From contig NC_045147.1 in the NCBI RefSeq assembly GCF_008831285.2, positions 3,000,001 to 3,064,000 of the forward strand: a DNA stretch of 64,000 nt, in the 5' to 3' direction. The stretch comes from Nymphaea colorata (lineage: Eukaryota; Streptophyta; Magnoliopsida; Nymphaeales; Nymphaeaceae). Each line of letters opens with the position of its first letter. Position 1 is the first letter of the stretch. Position numbers and translations under genes: made by a program. The notes beneath the pieces were generated by a model. The model made no database searches, was not told where the DNA came from, and was given only the letters and a program-made list of their open reading frames with translations. Shown piece after piece: positions 24,285 through 36,664 of this stretch.

Positions 24285-24366
24285 ACCGGGCACTAGTGGG
24301 ATTCGAATCAACGACCAGTTACCTACCACCTGTTGGTCTAACCGCTCAACGCAACGATCCTCAGGG
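24285..24366 (-). ncRNA. tRNA-like sequence, possibly a SINE head or tRNA pseudogene
   Basis: On the minus strand a box A-like segment (GCGTTGAGCGGTTAGACC) is followed about 35 bases later by a box B-like segment (GATTCGAATCCC). This is the spacing of an RNA polymerase III internal promoter. A full cloverleaf is not convincing, so a tRNA-derived SINE head or a decayed tRNA is more likely than a functional gene. Confidence 0.35.
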
Positions 24367-25054
24367 TAAACTAAACTTTATTTTTTATTAAATAAAAAGT
24401 TATTGTAAGTTGAAAGATGATTGAGAGAGAGAAAGAGACAGTGCTAATATATATTGTCCATTCGTCCTGTGAACATTATTTTCCTTTTTAAGTCAATTAG
24501 GGGAATGATAATTATCGATCAATGCATCCATTTGGGAACAAGTTTTGAATATTTAAAATTTTACGTGATAATTTTAGTTAAAAAATTTAATTGTGCACCT
24601 TATAAAACTTTTGAAAAATTGGGGTTGACCCCTGTTAAAAAATTTCAAAGATTTTATTTAATGGTTGTACTCTGTCCCTAAATACATCATATCAATGATC
24701 AAACTGATATGGAACCACTACCAGTATTAGCCAAGCTTATCGGTCAACATTTTGTATGTTAATGAAACTAACTATCACCTTTGAAAAGAGAATCATCCAG
24801 TTTTTATGATAGATAGCCATCACTTTATGTTCCTAAGTTTAAGTTCAAGAAATCAAGTGTTCACTGGCACGAAAAACGCTTTTACAAATTTGTGCAACTA
24901 ATGTCTCATTCTGCATTTAACATTTTCAACCAAAGGAATTCACTTGCGTACAAGTAACGTATATCCTCGTGTATATTAGTAGAACATTGTTGTTCGTTCA
25001 TAAGGCACTGAAAGTTGGTTCCATCGAAAATCTGCCCAAAGTTGGCAAACTGGC

Positions 25055-25360
25055 TAGCACGACACTTGAAACCCGGGCTCGAGCCTGGCCAATACCTAAA
25101 ACCTGAGCTCGAGCCTAATTAAATTAAAAAAATATTTTTAATATAAAATAATATATAATTATAATTAACTATAATAAAATATTATAATTATATATATAAT
25201 TAATTATATATATTTAAAGAAAATATTATGGAGCACACCCGGGCCAGCCTGATAAATGATTGGGCCAGTCAGGTGCCTGTTTTTTTGGGCCCGGGCCCGA
25301 CTGAGGCCGAGTACCAGGTATCCGCCAGCCGCCCGGTGCCCTGGCTTAGTTCATGGAGCC
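25055..25360. repeat. GC-rich CCCGGGCTCGAGCC-type dispersed repeat
   Basis: Words such as AACCCGGGCTCGAGCCTGG, CCTGAGCTCGAGCC and GGGCCCGGGCCCGA flank an extremely AT-rich core (25120-25225). The GC-rich arms around an AT core look like a non-autonomous DNA element. Related wording recurs at 47.63-47.77 and 48.0-48.1 kb. Confidence 0.45.
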
Positions 25361-27069
25361 CTAGATTTTTTGAGCTGTTGGCAAACTGACCACGTTAACA
25401 ACTCTACCAAACATGCCTATGTGAAACAACTCCTATACATAAGAGGATTCTTAAAGAAAAGAGAGAAAGAGAAACATAAAGTGTGAATACTAACAAAGAA
25501 AGACAAGTGGTCTAAAAGAAATAGTTTGGTAGCAGAGACATTTTGTAAGTGTTTATGGTCCGCTTTAAAGATTGGAGTAGGTTCATGAAACAAGAATTTT
25601 AATTGCTGATGAACCTACCTCAATCTTTTGAGCAAATTCATGAGACATTTACAAAGTGTTTGGTGATGAGAAAAACGTTTGCTCCTTTCATGAGATGAAC
25701 CCAGCACCCTATCTAGAGTTGACAGAAATGCATTGGCCAAACAGTTTGTGTTTACAAAGATTTTAGATGAAACTTCCATGCCGAACTAACCAAAGGCAAC
25801 AACTCTTCAAAATTTTCATGTTTGTTTATATTATCTAATGCCTTGACCTACCATCATACGGTGATTATCTAAAGCCGATATTCATTTTCCCCCTTAAAAA
25901 TAAAAGAAACGGCCCTTACAAATGGGAAACTTAGCCAGTGTTGGTTTAGCTTGTTATGTTTATGATCTGTACCCTCCCAATAGTGTTATAAAATCATAGA
26001 GCTAACTGCTGAGGGCCCTTTTACCCCTGAAACTTCTTTTGAGCAAACGTAATTGGGCTTAAGGCATTTAGATGTACTTATTTTGTAAATTTGATATAAT
26101 GTAATACTTTGCCTGATTTTACATTCAAGATTTTGAGCATATTGTATGCATGTGTGTGTGTGCAGTTGCTCGATATAGCTGTGTGAAATTTTGATTCCAT
26201 GAGACTTCCAAAGTTTTGAAATTAACCCTTATTCTAATAATGACGTGAGATAAATCATGTCTAAAGGAAATTAATATACAATATTCTTTTCATCTGAACA
26301 ATATATTTTAACAGGCTAATCATATCATAAAGTCAATGAATACACAAAGTATGTGTAACAAGGTCGATAACCAAGTCCCTAGAGATGTAAAGCCCAATCT
26401 TTTAGATGAATGTGAAAGAAATAGTTCTAATCCAATGCTAGAACTTTAAATGTCATACTTAAACTGGACAATAGAGTTACATAATATTTTTGAAATATGT
26501 GAAGTGAATAATATTAGGACTTTATTTCCCATCAAAGAAGCTGCTGGAAGATAGGCTCCCTTTCATTTATTATCAAAAAATGTATATGTACAGGAAACAA
26601 CAAAATATGCAAAACATCATCATTAAACAAGAAACTCAGCCAACAAAACATCAGACTTGGAATATGTGTTATCGATTAATATTCCAACAAAATTGGTCTT
26701 ACTGCCAGCTCGTGATCATGCAAGATTTGGTCAATTCGGATGCCGATGTGTCCAAGTCCCTTCCTTTCATATTAACAAACCGACTTCTACTGGAGGCCGA
26801 AACATGTTTCTGATTTGAGTGCAGTTTTGAATTCCTGTGTGAAGTGCCATCTTCAAGGAATGGGCGGAGGCAGGTGTGGGCAATTGCCTACACACAGCCA
26901 CAAAAAATGTTTACTTTCATATTGAAATTTCATGGCAATGTTTGTGTACATGGCGGTAGTCTTTAAAATTGAAGACTGCATAACTAGTTCCTTGCTCTGC
27001 CCCCGCTTCGAGGTATGTTCCTTCTCCCCCTGAACCGTCGTCATCTCTAACCATTATTCATGGTGTTAA
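25361..27069. other. Intergenic, no gene seen
   Basis: AT-rich sequence without long open frames, splice structure or recognisable element ends. Confidence 0.4.
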
Positions 27070-27470
27070 TTAACATGAACCAGCTCACTGTATGTCTGCT
27101 TGGCCATTTAGCAAGCCTTAAAAATGGCTTTCCAACAAGCTGAGGCCCCATGAGGGACCTTCACCGTCCAAATACCCTGTCTCTTTGGTATTTAGCCTTA
27201 ATGAGAACAGCCCGAGGAAGGAATGCCTCCACCAAGAACCAGCGTAACAAGGAAACCAAGGAAAGCAATGCTAGTATCTTTCATTCTCCGAATGCCGAGC
27301 CCTCCTTCAACAGTAGGGAGGTAGATCTGTTCCCAACTGATAAGATGCAGGTGACGATGTCCATCACTCTCCCCCCACAGAAAGCGGTGGCGTTCTACGG
27401 CAAGGGAGGTGGCCGAAGGCAGCTTGAGGACCATATGAGAGTAAGCTTTTTTGCGGTCTTTCATGTCTCT
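27070..27470 (-). mobile_element. LINE 3' coding fragment
   Basis: The minus-strand frame 27464-27198 contains FLWGESDGHRHLHLISW followed by LPTVEGGLGIRR, the junction between the plant LINE reverse transcriptase and its C-terminal zinc-binding region. Only this piece is readable. It is a separate relic from the plus-strand LINE at 18.8 kb. Confidence 0.75.
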
Positions 27471-29853
27471 TATCCTTCCTTACTATCGAAACTGACTTTA
27501 CCTGCCTTGTAGATGAAATAGTCATGTAACTTCTTTCTCTGTTACTCATGTTGAAGGCTGTTTTATCCAAAAGACGAGTGTCCACGAACAACTTGATAGG
27601 CTTCTTTGTTTGAATGCAGTTAAAAAATTTATCCTAGTTGTCTAATTTCTGCCCATATTATTCTCGTTGAAGGTGGTTTTATTTCAAAGATGAGTAATAT
27701 TCTTGAACAGCAACTTAGATCTGTAATTGAGTTTAGTTAAAAATTTGTGCTAATGGCTGCATGCTTGGAAGCTTCTAGCTGTGCATGTCTAACTCTATTT
27801 ATTTGTGTGTGCAAACTGACTGATATTTTCTTTTTGTCAACAAATTTGGTTGGTTTCACAGTATGTGACGATAGTACTGAATGGCTCTGTACTCATTTCC
27901 AATGCAAAGTCTCTGAATTCTTGACCTATCAGCTTGTTTTCCAGGTTATTGATCTGTCATCTACGCTTATCAAGTGTTTGTCAAACACATCGCAGTCAAG
28001 ATTCATGACTTGCCACATAGCTTGCATGTAAATTACATTTGACAGACAAACGACTGTGAAGCCTTGACGAAAACGAGCCCAATGAAACCCTTTAGATAGT
28101 GCAATTTTCGGCATTTTGATTTAAGCAGGTTGTTACTGATGTTCGTTCATTTACTGGGTTTCAACTTTGGCTGGAATGGTTCTACCTTTCAAGATCAAGG
28201 CTCCATAATCAGGAGAGCTCTTGGGGTAATGGGGAAAAGGCAATTCACAAGATGCATCTTCACGCCATTTCTCTGCAATCCTTTGCCACTGTTTTTAACT
28301 TTTTTTTTTTTGTTTATGTGTGTACTCCTAGTCTTCATTCTTCAAGGCTATGTATGGTCTCCACCATCCGAGTTTGGTAATGTCAATTTCCATGGATGTC
28401 AATGATCTCCACAGTCCAATCTTAGAATCTGAATTCCTGTGGATGCCAATGGATTGTTCAACTTTATTTGTTGCAGAATATGCTATTTGTTGGTATAATG
28501 TGATCAAAATTCACGGGGTGGGCATGGTAGGCGTATACCTATGCAAGTGACATATGCCATTACATCATTCTGATTCTGTCCTTCATAAGGTCCAGCGGAA
28601 TGGTGAAATCCTTGGTCCGTAGAAGAGAAACCACTCTGCGTGGGAAGCTTGTCCCACTGGTTTAAACTACTTGTATGCATTGTTGCCTCCCTAAGATTGT
28701 AAATCCTCCTACGTGAAGATTCCTTGAATTCAAAGAAACTTTTGGTGTTTTTAGATGATGGAAGTTACTGTCTTAGCTTCATTTTCACTTGCTTCTATAT
28801 ATACTTTCATTTACATTGCGAAGTGAATCTTGGCCAACAGGTTTAGGGAAAAGAGAAAATATCCCGGCTCGGACCGCATTTGAGGCCAACCAAATGTTAT
28901 TCTTATAATGAAAACACATTAAAATAATTTGGGTAACCATGTTGAGGTCTTAGTTGACCCTGAGGCATATATATTTATATATTATATGTGTATGTGTGTA
29001 AACCACCTAGAATTCACACACACACATGTTTCTATTTGACTAAATTTAGTAATGATTTATGGTGTTTTTAGCTACGAAAATTTTCAAAAGACTTTGCTTT
29101 GAAAAAGCCAAGTTTTGTGAAAACCTGTTTTTAAAAAATGATTTTCAGAAACCAAGTTTTGACAAAAATCATTTTTTCAAGGGGTTCATCCAAAATATAC
29201 CTTACTTTAACGTCTGCCGTCATGAGGCGGTGGTATGAGAGTTGTATAGAAAAGTTAAGAAGGACCAGTTTGATGGTCCTTTTAAACATAGGTCCCTATT
29301 AGGTATTGGCTCATTTATTGAGGGTGCTTTTGTAAGTTTTTTCTTGCATTTTTATTAGAAAATAACTCTGGTTATCTCTTGGTCGAGTCAAGTAACCGGA
29401 AAAGAATCCGATCCGTTGACACAACGAGCCGAGCGGAATCGAGGGAGCTGATGGCTTGGCTCTCCCAGCTCCAGCTTAGAGGTTGAGCAAGCAGTTTCCC
29501 AAGTGAAGCCGCGCCGAGTCAAGCCGAAGTACTGCTGGTCTCGTTCCCAGGGGAGAAAAAAGGACGAAAAATAAAAAAAGAATTGGATGAACGTCTCCGC
29601 CATGATCGGTGGTGGACCTGGTGGTGGTGGCGGTGGTGATGGCGGAGAAGTCAGAGTTTTAATGGCGAAATCATGAGCTGCCCGTGAGCCAGACGGCGAC
29701 CTGCGGGATCTGAAATTTTCTCGCTCTTTTTCGAACCGCGCGCTCTCTCTCTCTCTCTTTCTCTCTCTTCCCCCTTCATTCTCACTCTCTGAAGCAATCG
29801 GCGAGTGAGGAAGACGAACAAGCAGAAGAAGAAGAAGCTGAGGATCAGTAACG
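27471..29853. other. Intergenic and 5' flank of NC2-alpha
   Basis: No gene is supported. The last 400 bp become GC-richer and contain pyrimidine- and GA-rich stretches (for example CT runs near 29741-29770) that probably belong to the NC2-alpha promoter and leader. Open frames there on the minus strand are shadows of these runs. Confidence 0.4.
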
Positions 29854-32395
29854 ATGAGGAAGAAACTCGGCACCCGTTTCCCCGCGGTAAGCCAGATGAA
29901 TCCTCTTTTTCGCCCTCAATTTCGAATAGAAGCCATGATCGTGTTTTCCTTTCTTCGGTCTCCAAGAAAATGGAGATCTCTTTCAGTATTTCGCTTTTAT
30001 CCCATCAATCGGACGACAAAAAGTTCGATTTCTTCTTCTTTTTGCTCCTGGCGTTCCGGGAAGTTTCCACGAAGTCATCGTACCTGTCCTTGCAGATGTG
30101 TATATTTTGGCGTTTGGCCCTATGATTTTTTTGGTTCCCTTTTCGACTTTGATATATGCAGATCGGCGAAGCTCGCCTCAGAGTCCTGTCAAGTGTATCA
30201 TAGTTAGGTTTTGTAATGGGTACCATGAAAAATGCATCCTTATCTATGAGAATTCCTCTCTGCGCTAGAAAATGGAACGTGCTACTTTGTGAAAAGAAGG
30301 TGTAGTATCTGCCTTGTCGGGTCATTTTTAGAAGATTTAACCGCAAAAATGCCTGTTTTGTATCTGATACCCCGAAACGCTAAAGATTTATTATTTAGCG
30401 ATGCAGGAACTCGTATGAACTAGCTCCAAAAATTAAGCAGGAAACTGATTGGGAAAAGAATTGCTGTTTTTTGCTCCAAACGAAGTGAAGTGCATGATAC
30501 GGATGCCATTCTGTTATTTCTGAGAACCTGAAATAGCCTCACTCCATTAGAAAAACGACTTTTTTTATTTGCTATGCAATCACGTCCAATAGATTACTGG
30601 GTTTGACAAAATTGGTTCTTGACCATGGCCACTTTTGACAGTCGCGGATAAAGAAGATAATGCAAGCTGATGAGGATGTTGGGAAGATTGCATTGGCAGT
30701 GCCTGTCTTAGTATGTAAGTTATGCAGATCCTAATTTCTCTTTTCATTACATGGGAAGATTCAGATTCAATCATGTTATTAGTAGACTATCATGAAATTT
30801 TGCCCTCCAAAATTCTCTTTTTCGTGTTAAAGCTCATGATCTTGCCTTAATCGGTCTGCTTTTGCATGAGATGACATGCGAACATATTTTTTGCAAGTCC
30901 CCTGTTAGCATTCTTCTGCGAAGCATTTCTTCCATTTACGTTGCTTGGTTTGCTTTGCAGCAAAAGCTTTGGAGTTGTTCTTGCAGGACCTATGTGACAG
31001 GACATACGAAATAACACTCCAAAGAGGAGCCAAGACAATGAGTTCTTCGCATCTGTAAGCTAAAACTTCGATGTTCTTCATGTTTCTCATGTTTTTGCTT
31101 GTAAGTGTGGGGCACATATGCATGCCGAAATGGGAAAAGAATACGCTTCCTTGAGTCACCCATTCGTTTTATTCCATCTCTCAATAACCCAGTCGCAGTA
31201 AAACGTATAAAGATAGCTAAAAAAAAACCTCTAAATGGCTATATTATTGTGGCTTTAGTCGTACAAGGTCAAGGCAACATCTTGAGTTCCAGTAAAGTTT
31301 GAGAATTTATCTTGTCATTGCTTTGTTTTTCAAACATATGGAGCACTTTAGACCTTCAGTGAGTTAAAATAAACATCGGTCATGTAACATAATTATTGCT
31401 CAAAAAATGATGTCATTTATTTGAAAAAGTATACATATTGCTTGAGGAAGTGACAAATATGCATGTTATCTAGACCCACATATAACAGGCCCGAAACTGC
31501 TTTCCTTGAATGTGTGTTAACCACATCTGGTACATGGAAGCTGCCACCAACCAGCTCGTAAACTTTGCTACTCTTTAAACAATGTATTCATCCCATTTAG
31601 ACGTACAATGAGATGACTACATTTCAATCCTTGGTTCAGAAAACATTGCGTTCAGACGTATAGTACGTTTGACTTCTTGAGGGAAAGCATGAAGAAAGTC
31701 CCTGACATTGGTGGTTCCGATCCCAGGTGCATCGACAGAAATGCCACCAGAAGAAGGTAATGATTAGCTGTATTTCTATAATTCTCTTCAGAAACTTCAT
31801 GGCAACAGAAACCGTTTAACTATTTTCATATTTGACAGAAAAATATCAAACGATGAAGATCTTGACACATCTGATGGAAAGCGTGCAAAGGCCGTAAGAT
31901 CTCGAACTTCTAAACAAACTCTCTCTTGGCACGACTTACTAGCAAATTCCAAGGAGAAGCTAACAGTCGTTATGGCAGGGAATGCTGACGCAACATCCTG
32001 GTAGAGGAGGACGTGGAAGGGGCCGGGGCCGGGGCCGAGGAAGAGGAAGATCAGCTCCTAGCTGCAGGCCAAATGAGGACAGGTCCCAGGGGCATGATGA
32101 TGACTTGGGCATGTCTTCTCAGCATGATGATGAACAAGATGATGCTAAAATCGAAAAAATGGAGGGTCGTAGTGAAGAAAAAGATGCAGGTTGCACAAAT
32201 AGCAAAACGGCCACAGAGAGTTTAACAGAAAACAAGGGACCTAATGTAGAAGAGGCAGCTAAAGTGAATGCCAATCATAATAATGAGTACTTGGTCTGGG
32301 CTGATGTGGACAACATGGGCATAGAGTCATCACAGTTTTTGCACCTAAACAAGACACTAGAAGCAGAAGAGGACTATGACAATTATGAAGAATGA
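29854..32395 (+). CDS. NC2-alpha (DRAP1-like) histone-fold subunit of the TBP repressor
   Basis: Exons are 29854-29886, 30642-30714, 30961-31054, 31640-31756, 31839-31893 and 31979-32395, all GT-AG and in phase, giving 262 residues. NC2-alpha pairs with NC2-beta through histone folds, binds TBP on the promoter and represses RNA polymerase II initiation in the nucleus. The N-terminus MRKKLGTRFPASRIKKIMQ, then DEDVGKIALAVPVLVSKALE, LFLQDLCDRTYEITLQRG and KHCVQTYSTFDFL form the histone fold (about residues 8-85). VPDIGG follows. The last exon codes a Gly-Arg repeat (RGGRGRGRGRGRGRGR), then an acidic, Ser/Asn-rich tail ending in EEDYDNYEE. The RG block after the fold matches plant homologues as I know them. 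Exon 1 codes only 11 residues. The stop lies 64 bp from the stop of the convergent GGCT gene. Confidence 0.93.
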
Positions 32396-32459
32396 AGCCT
32401 TTCAATTGTTTATAGATCTCCGCAAACAATTGTATAATATTTTCCGCAGCAACTTAAAA

Positions 32460-35400
32460 TTAGCTTTGTTGTTTCTGCTGCTCCATCTCTGAAAGAATTT
32501 TTCTGACCGCATTAGCCAGATTCTTGATATGATCGTCATGGCATCCTGCAGAGTTGTTCAACCCAGAAAAGAAACCTAAGTTAGCAACCAGTAAAAATGC
32601 AGAATCAAGACAAATAGTTATACGCAAAGAGCAAAGTACATACCAAATTCGTGGAGCGATTGTTCAAGCTGGAAAAGATAGTCTCTGTTTGGACCTGATG
32701 GGCCTTGGGCCTTGACAATTTGGCTGCACCACAACAAAGGGATGATTTCACGCGACAGAAGAAACAGAAAGCGACAGTTATAAACATGACTAGAGAAGAT
32801 GTTTTACTTGGCCATTTCCTCAAGCGGCGCTGGGCCTAAGTAGTTTTTGTTGAGCTTTTTGTCTGCCGAACCTATGTAACTGCGGAAGTATGTGAAAAAA
32901 TGGCTGCTTACCACTCACCTTGGACTAATCTTTGAAATTAAAACATAGAAGGGACATTCCTACTTACACTAGTATCCTCGTGACTGCAGGAATTGATGAC
33001 TCCATGTCCTGAATAGGAATTTTCAAATTGATGAACTTGGATATAAATACAACATTAAACATTAGTCGAGGATTCTATTCGCCGTTTATATATCGTTCTT
33101 GGGTGTCTATTAGGGGATTCCTTTCAGGATGTCTTTTTCAATTTTGTTTTTCCTCAGGAAAATCTTGCGAGTCAGAATTCAAAAATCAACAATATATAAA
33201 AATCATAGTAAAAAATTACTTATTTTCCTAAAGAAATACTGATAAAGAACCCAAACAGGTTTTAAAATTTTAAAAGGAACAAAAAATGGAAAACAAACAT
33301 TTGAAGTTCGTATAAAAAAGGATTTTTTAGAAAAGAGGAAGGTATTGCGTCATATTTATTTTTTGGCAATATTTTGAAAATATTGCAATAATTTCCTAAC
33401 AAAGAACATTTCCTCCTGTTTCTGCAATAATAACACATTGTTTTCAAAATATCCTTGATATTAGTAATCATGATTCTGGTACTTACAGTGTAAAAATCGA
33501 CATAAGCCTTCAAGTCATACTGCTTCTCTCTAACTTCTAGATGCTGCATCAAAACAAAAAAAGAAAAAGTTCCAAGGCAATCATATTCAATGTGACAGAG
33601 GTAGGACATAATAACTTGAGAAATACAGCTCCAACCTGAATTTGGAACAGCACCCAAGAAAGCAAGACTGTAAATAATAAAAAAACGCCTATCAAACTCC
33701 TTGCTTCCAGGAGCATATGACTAAATACTTATAGATACCACACATTTATCTAGAAATGGTCCCAAGGTGTGGTATAAATTGCAGAACTTGATATTGAAGA
33801 TTGTAATTGCATAAACACATACATGTGGGGTGTTACTAATGACCGTAACCATAAAACAGCACAAACTACGTGCCTGTGCATATTTAAAATCTGTGTAAGT
33901 GGACTATAAAGGATAAATACAGAGTTTGGTTGGCAGGTTGTCAACAACTGAAATACAGACATGTTGGCTTTTTCCTTTAGTCACAGAAGTAATATACTTA
34001 TCGTCATGTCATCTCAAGCACAAACTTTTTGCAGTAACTATATATCCTTAAAAACATCAACTTATAAAGCTAAATTGAAACATTAACGTAACACATTGTA
34101 GCAAATTTTAGAAGAAAGAATGCACATATAGATAAGCAAACAGGATCATAAAAGTATTGGAATAACTTAACAAAGTAGTGTTGACTATATCAGAGGTTTG
34201 AACCTGTCATTGGCTACTTTAAGTGCCTAGGTATCATATCATGTAGATGCAGGATGGACGTGCTAAATGAAGGCTCCATTTGGCATAAAATTTGCAATAA
34301 AAACAAATAGTGCACTTGTTTGTTGAATTTTTTTCGCAGCTCGATAGATATTTTGATTTTTTTTGTGTTTCAGAATACGGTTAACCAACATATTAACTAA
34401 TCGATTATGATAAATTGGATCAGATTTTGCAGTTCTTTCTTCTGCAGTACCTTGGCATGGCATGAGTGTGAAAAAGGTTCAAGAATCGGTTTTATAGAAG
34501 TAAAAGCATACTTTGGCTTTTTGAACCTATATTGTAGGGTGGATTTTAAAAGACATGAAAGATCTCCCTCCAAGCCAACATCGTAGAGGGATGGGTCTAT
34601 TTCATTCTTATAGGAGGGGCCGTAGCCTTTCCTGGGAAAGCCTATGAAACTGCCCTTGATAGTATAGGCCTCCCATGGAAACTTTTTCACATGTATGGAT
34701 GTATGCAAAGGTTTTCCCAAGGAATTGAGTGGTGGCAAATGTTGGTGGTGCAAGTTGGAAAACACCTTCTCTTATCCAGTTCACCTCACTATGGAAAGCA
34801 ATGATGGAGTACCATCTTTACCTGGAAAGACAGATCTCAGGGAGGAGTAGAGAAATAAATGCAGCTTAGCCATGTGAAATTGCATTTTTTACCACGGCAG
34901 AGATATCCAGTTTTTTGAAAAAGACAAGCTAGGGTTAGGCAGAAGCCTAACACTCTAACAAAGGCTAGAGTATTGCTTTCATATGGTGGTAACATTGGTT
35001 CAAATGCAATAGTAGGTAGAAATTATTAGGCACTGGAGTCAATGAATGGCATCTAATATTTTGTTGCCCCCTTCTACTGATTTTGTATTCTATCCCTTAT
35101 TCCCATTTGCTGACTACTCTTGTTTGTTACATCAATCAGATTAATTCTACTTGGTTTTACAGAATCCAATATGATGTATAATATGCATTTTTTTATTTGT
35201 ATGGATTATGTGGATCAGCTAGTACAAAATAACATTCATAACCTCCACTCATGTCCTAGCTCATTTGAGAGCTAAATTCACCTCTTGCATTGACTGAGCT
35301 CCTTGGCACCTTGCAGATGAATGTTGCTAGCCTTCTCCCTATCATTTACTAATATGGTAATTTCATTATTGCCTATTCTATAGTTAACCATTGGTTGTCG

Positions 35401-36614
35401 AGGCGAATTCCAAAATACCAATATAGCATTGACAGCCTCTACTTGTCCCCTCGCTTAAGAGATAAATTATCCCCAAGAGCTAAATTCACCTCTAGCCTTG
35501 TGCTTTACTTATGTTATCTTGAGCTATTTCAAGAGTTCACTGAGCTCCTTGGCACCTTGCGGATGAATGTTGCTAGCCATCTCCCTATCATTTACTAATA
35601 TGGTGATTTTATTATTGTCTATTCCTATGATACACGGGTACGCCTCCAGTACCGGTACGACACCGGTACCGGTACGGGCCTGGGTACGGCCCTGGTGCGG
35701 CGTTGACCGTACCGGGTACGGTCAACGCACCGGAGCCGTATCTGTCCAAAATTGAACATGGTCAATATTGACCAAGTCCAATTTTGTCCTTTTTTTTCTA
35801 ACGTTTATTTCATTTCAACTTTAAAAACATTTTGACGTTAAAAAAACGTAAAACGAAACCCTTGCGTCTTACCTCTTACGACTCTTACCTCTCGTCTCTC
35901 TCCGGCGACGAAGCAGCGGCGAACACAGGCGACGGCAGAGGCAGCAGCGAACGCAGGTGACGGCAGCGGCAACGACAGCAGCGGCAGCAGGAGGTGACTG
36001 TGACTTTGTTTTTTTCATTTTTTGTTTTCATTTTCATCGACTCCACCCCTGCCTTCGCCACCGGCGACGGAGACAGTGTGCAGAAAACCCATCGCCTGAA
36101 AACCCATCACCTCTCCCTCTGGCTAGCCCTTTCTCTACCCGAGAGGATTTCAAATTTGTATTATACAATACAAATTTGCCAACATTTGTATTGTATATGA
36201 TTTTGGCCTTTTGCACTACACGATCCCTGTTAACTTCGTCTTCCCTAGTTATTGCTGTGTTATATCGTATCGTGAGAGGATTCATCTATTTCGAATGATC
36301 CCTGTTTTTATTGGTTGTGTTGCAGCTCTTTTGCTAGGTTCTGTTCAGACATAAGTTGTAATGGCTGATAAAGAAAAAGAAATGCTGCCTCCTACAAGAA
36401 GTGGGAATGTTAAATGTTGAAAGCAGCAGTAGTAGTGTTAATACCTATACATTAGAGAAGGAGAATCAAGAAAGCTGACATGTTTGTATAATTGTATGTT
36501 AATTACTTCCATACTGTGTTTTGGACCATGATTTATGTGTGAAAGTAAGCTTGTTATTATGTTTGCAATTTTTTGATATATATGTGTGAATATGTTATTT
36601 TGTTCGAAATTTTT

Positions 36615-36664
<50 letters not shown>

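Noticed and set aside
29388..29873. A 161-codon minus-strand frame over the NC2-alpha leader
   Set aside because: It is low-complexity Pro/Ser/Arg sequence from CT- and GGT-rich stretches, with no domain, opposite a secure gene.
34397..34765. A 122-codon minus-strand frame in GGCT intron 3
   Set aside because: No recognised motif, no splice context and ordinary intron composition; probably chance or an unreadable transposon relic.
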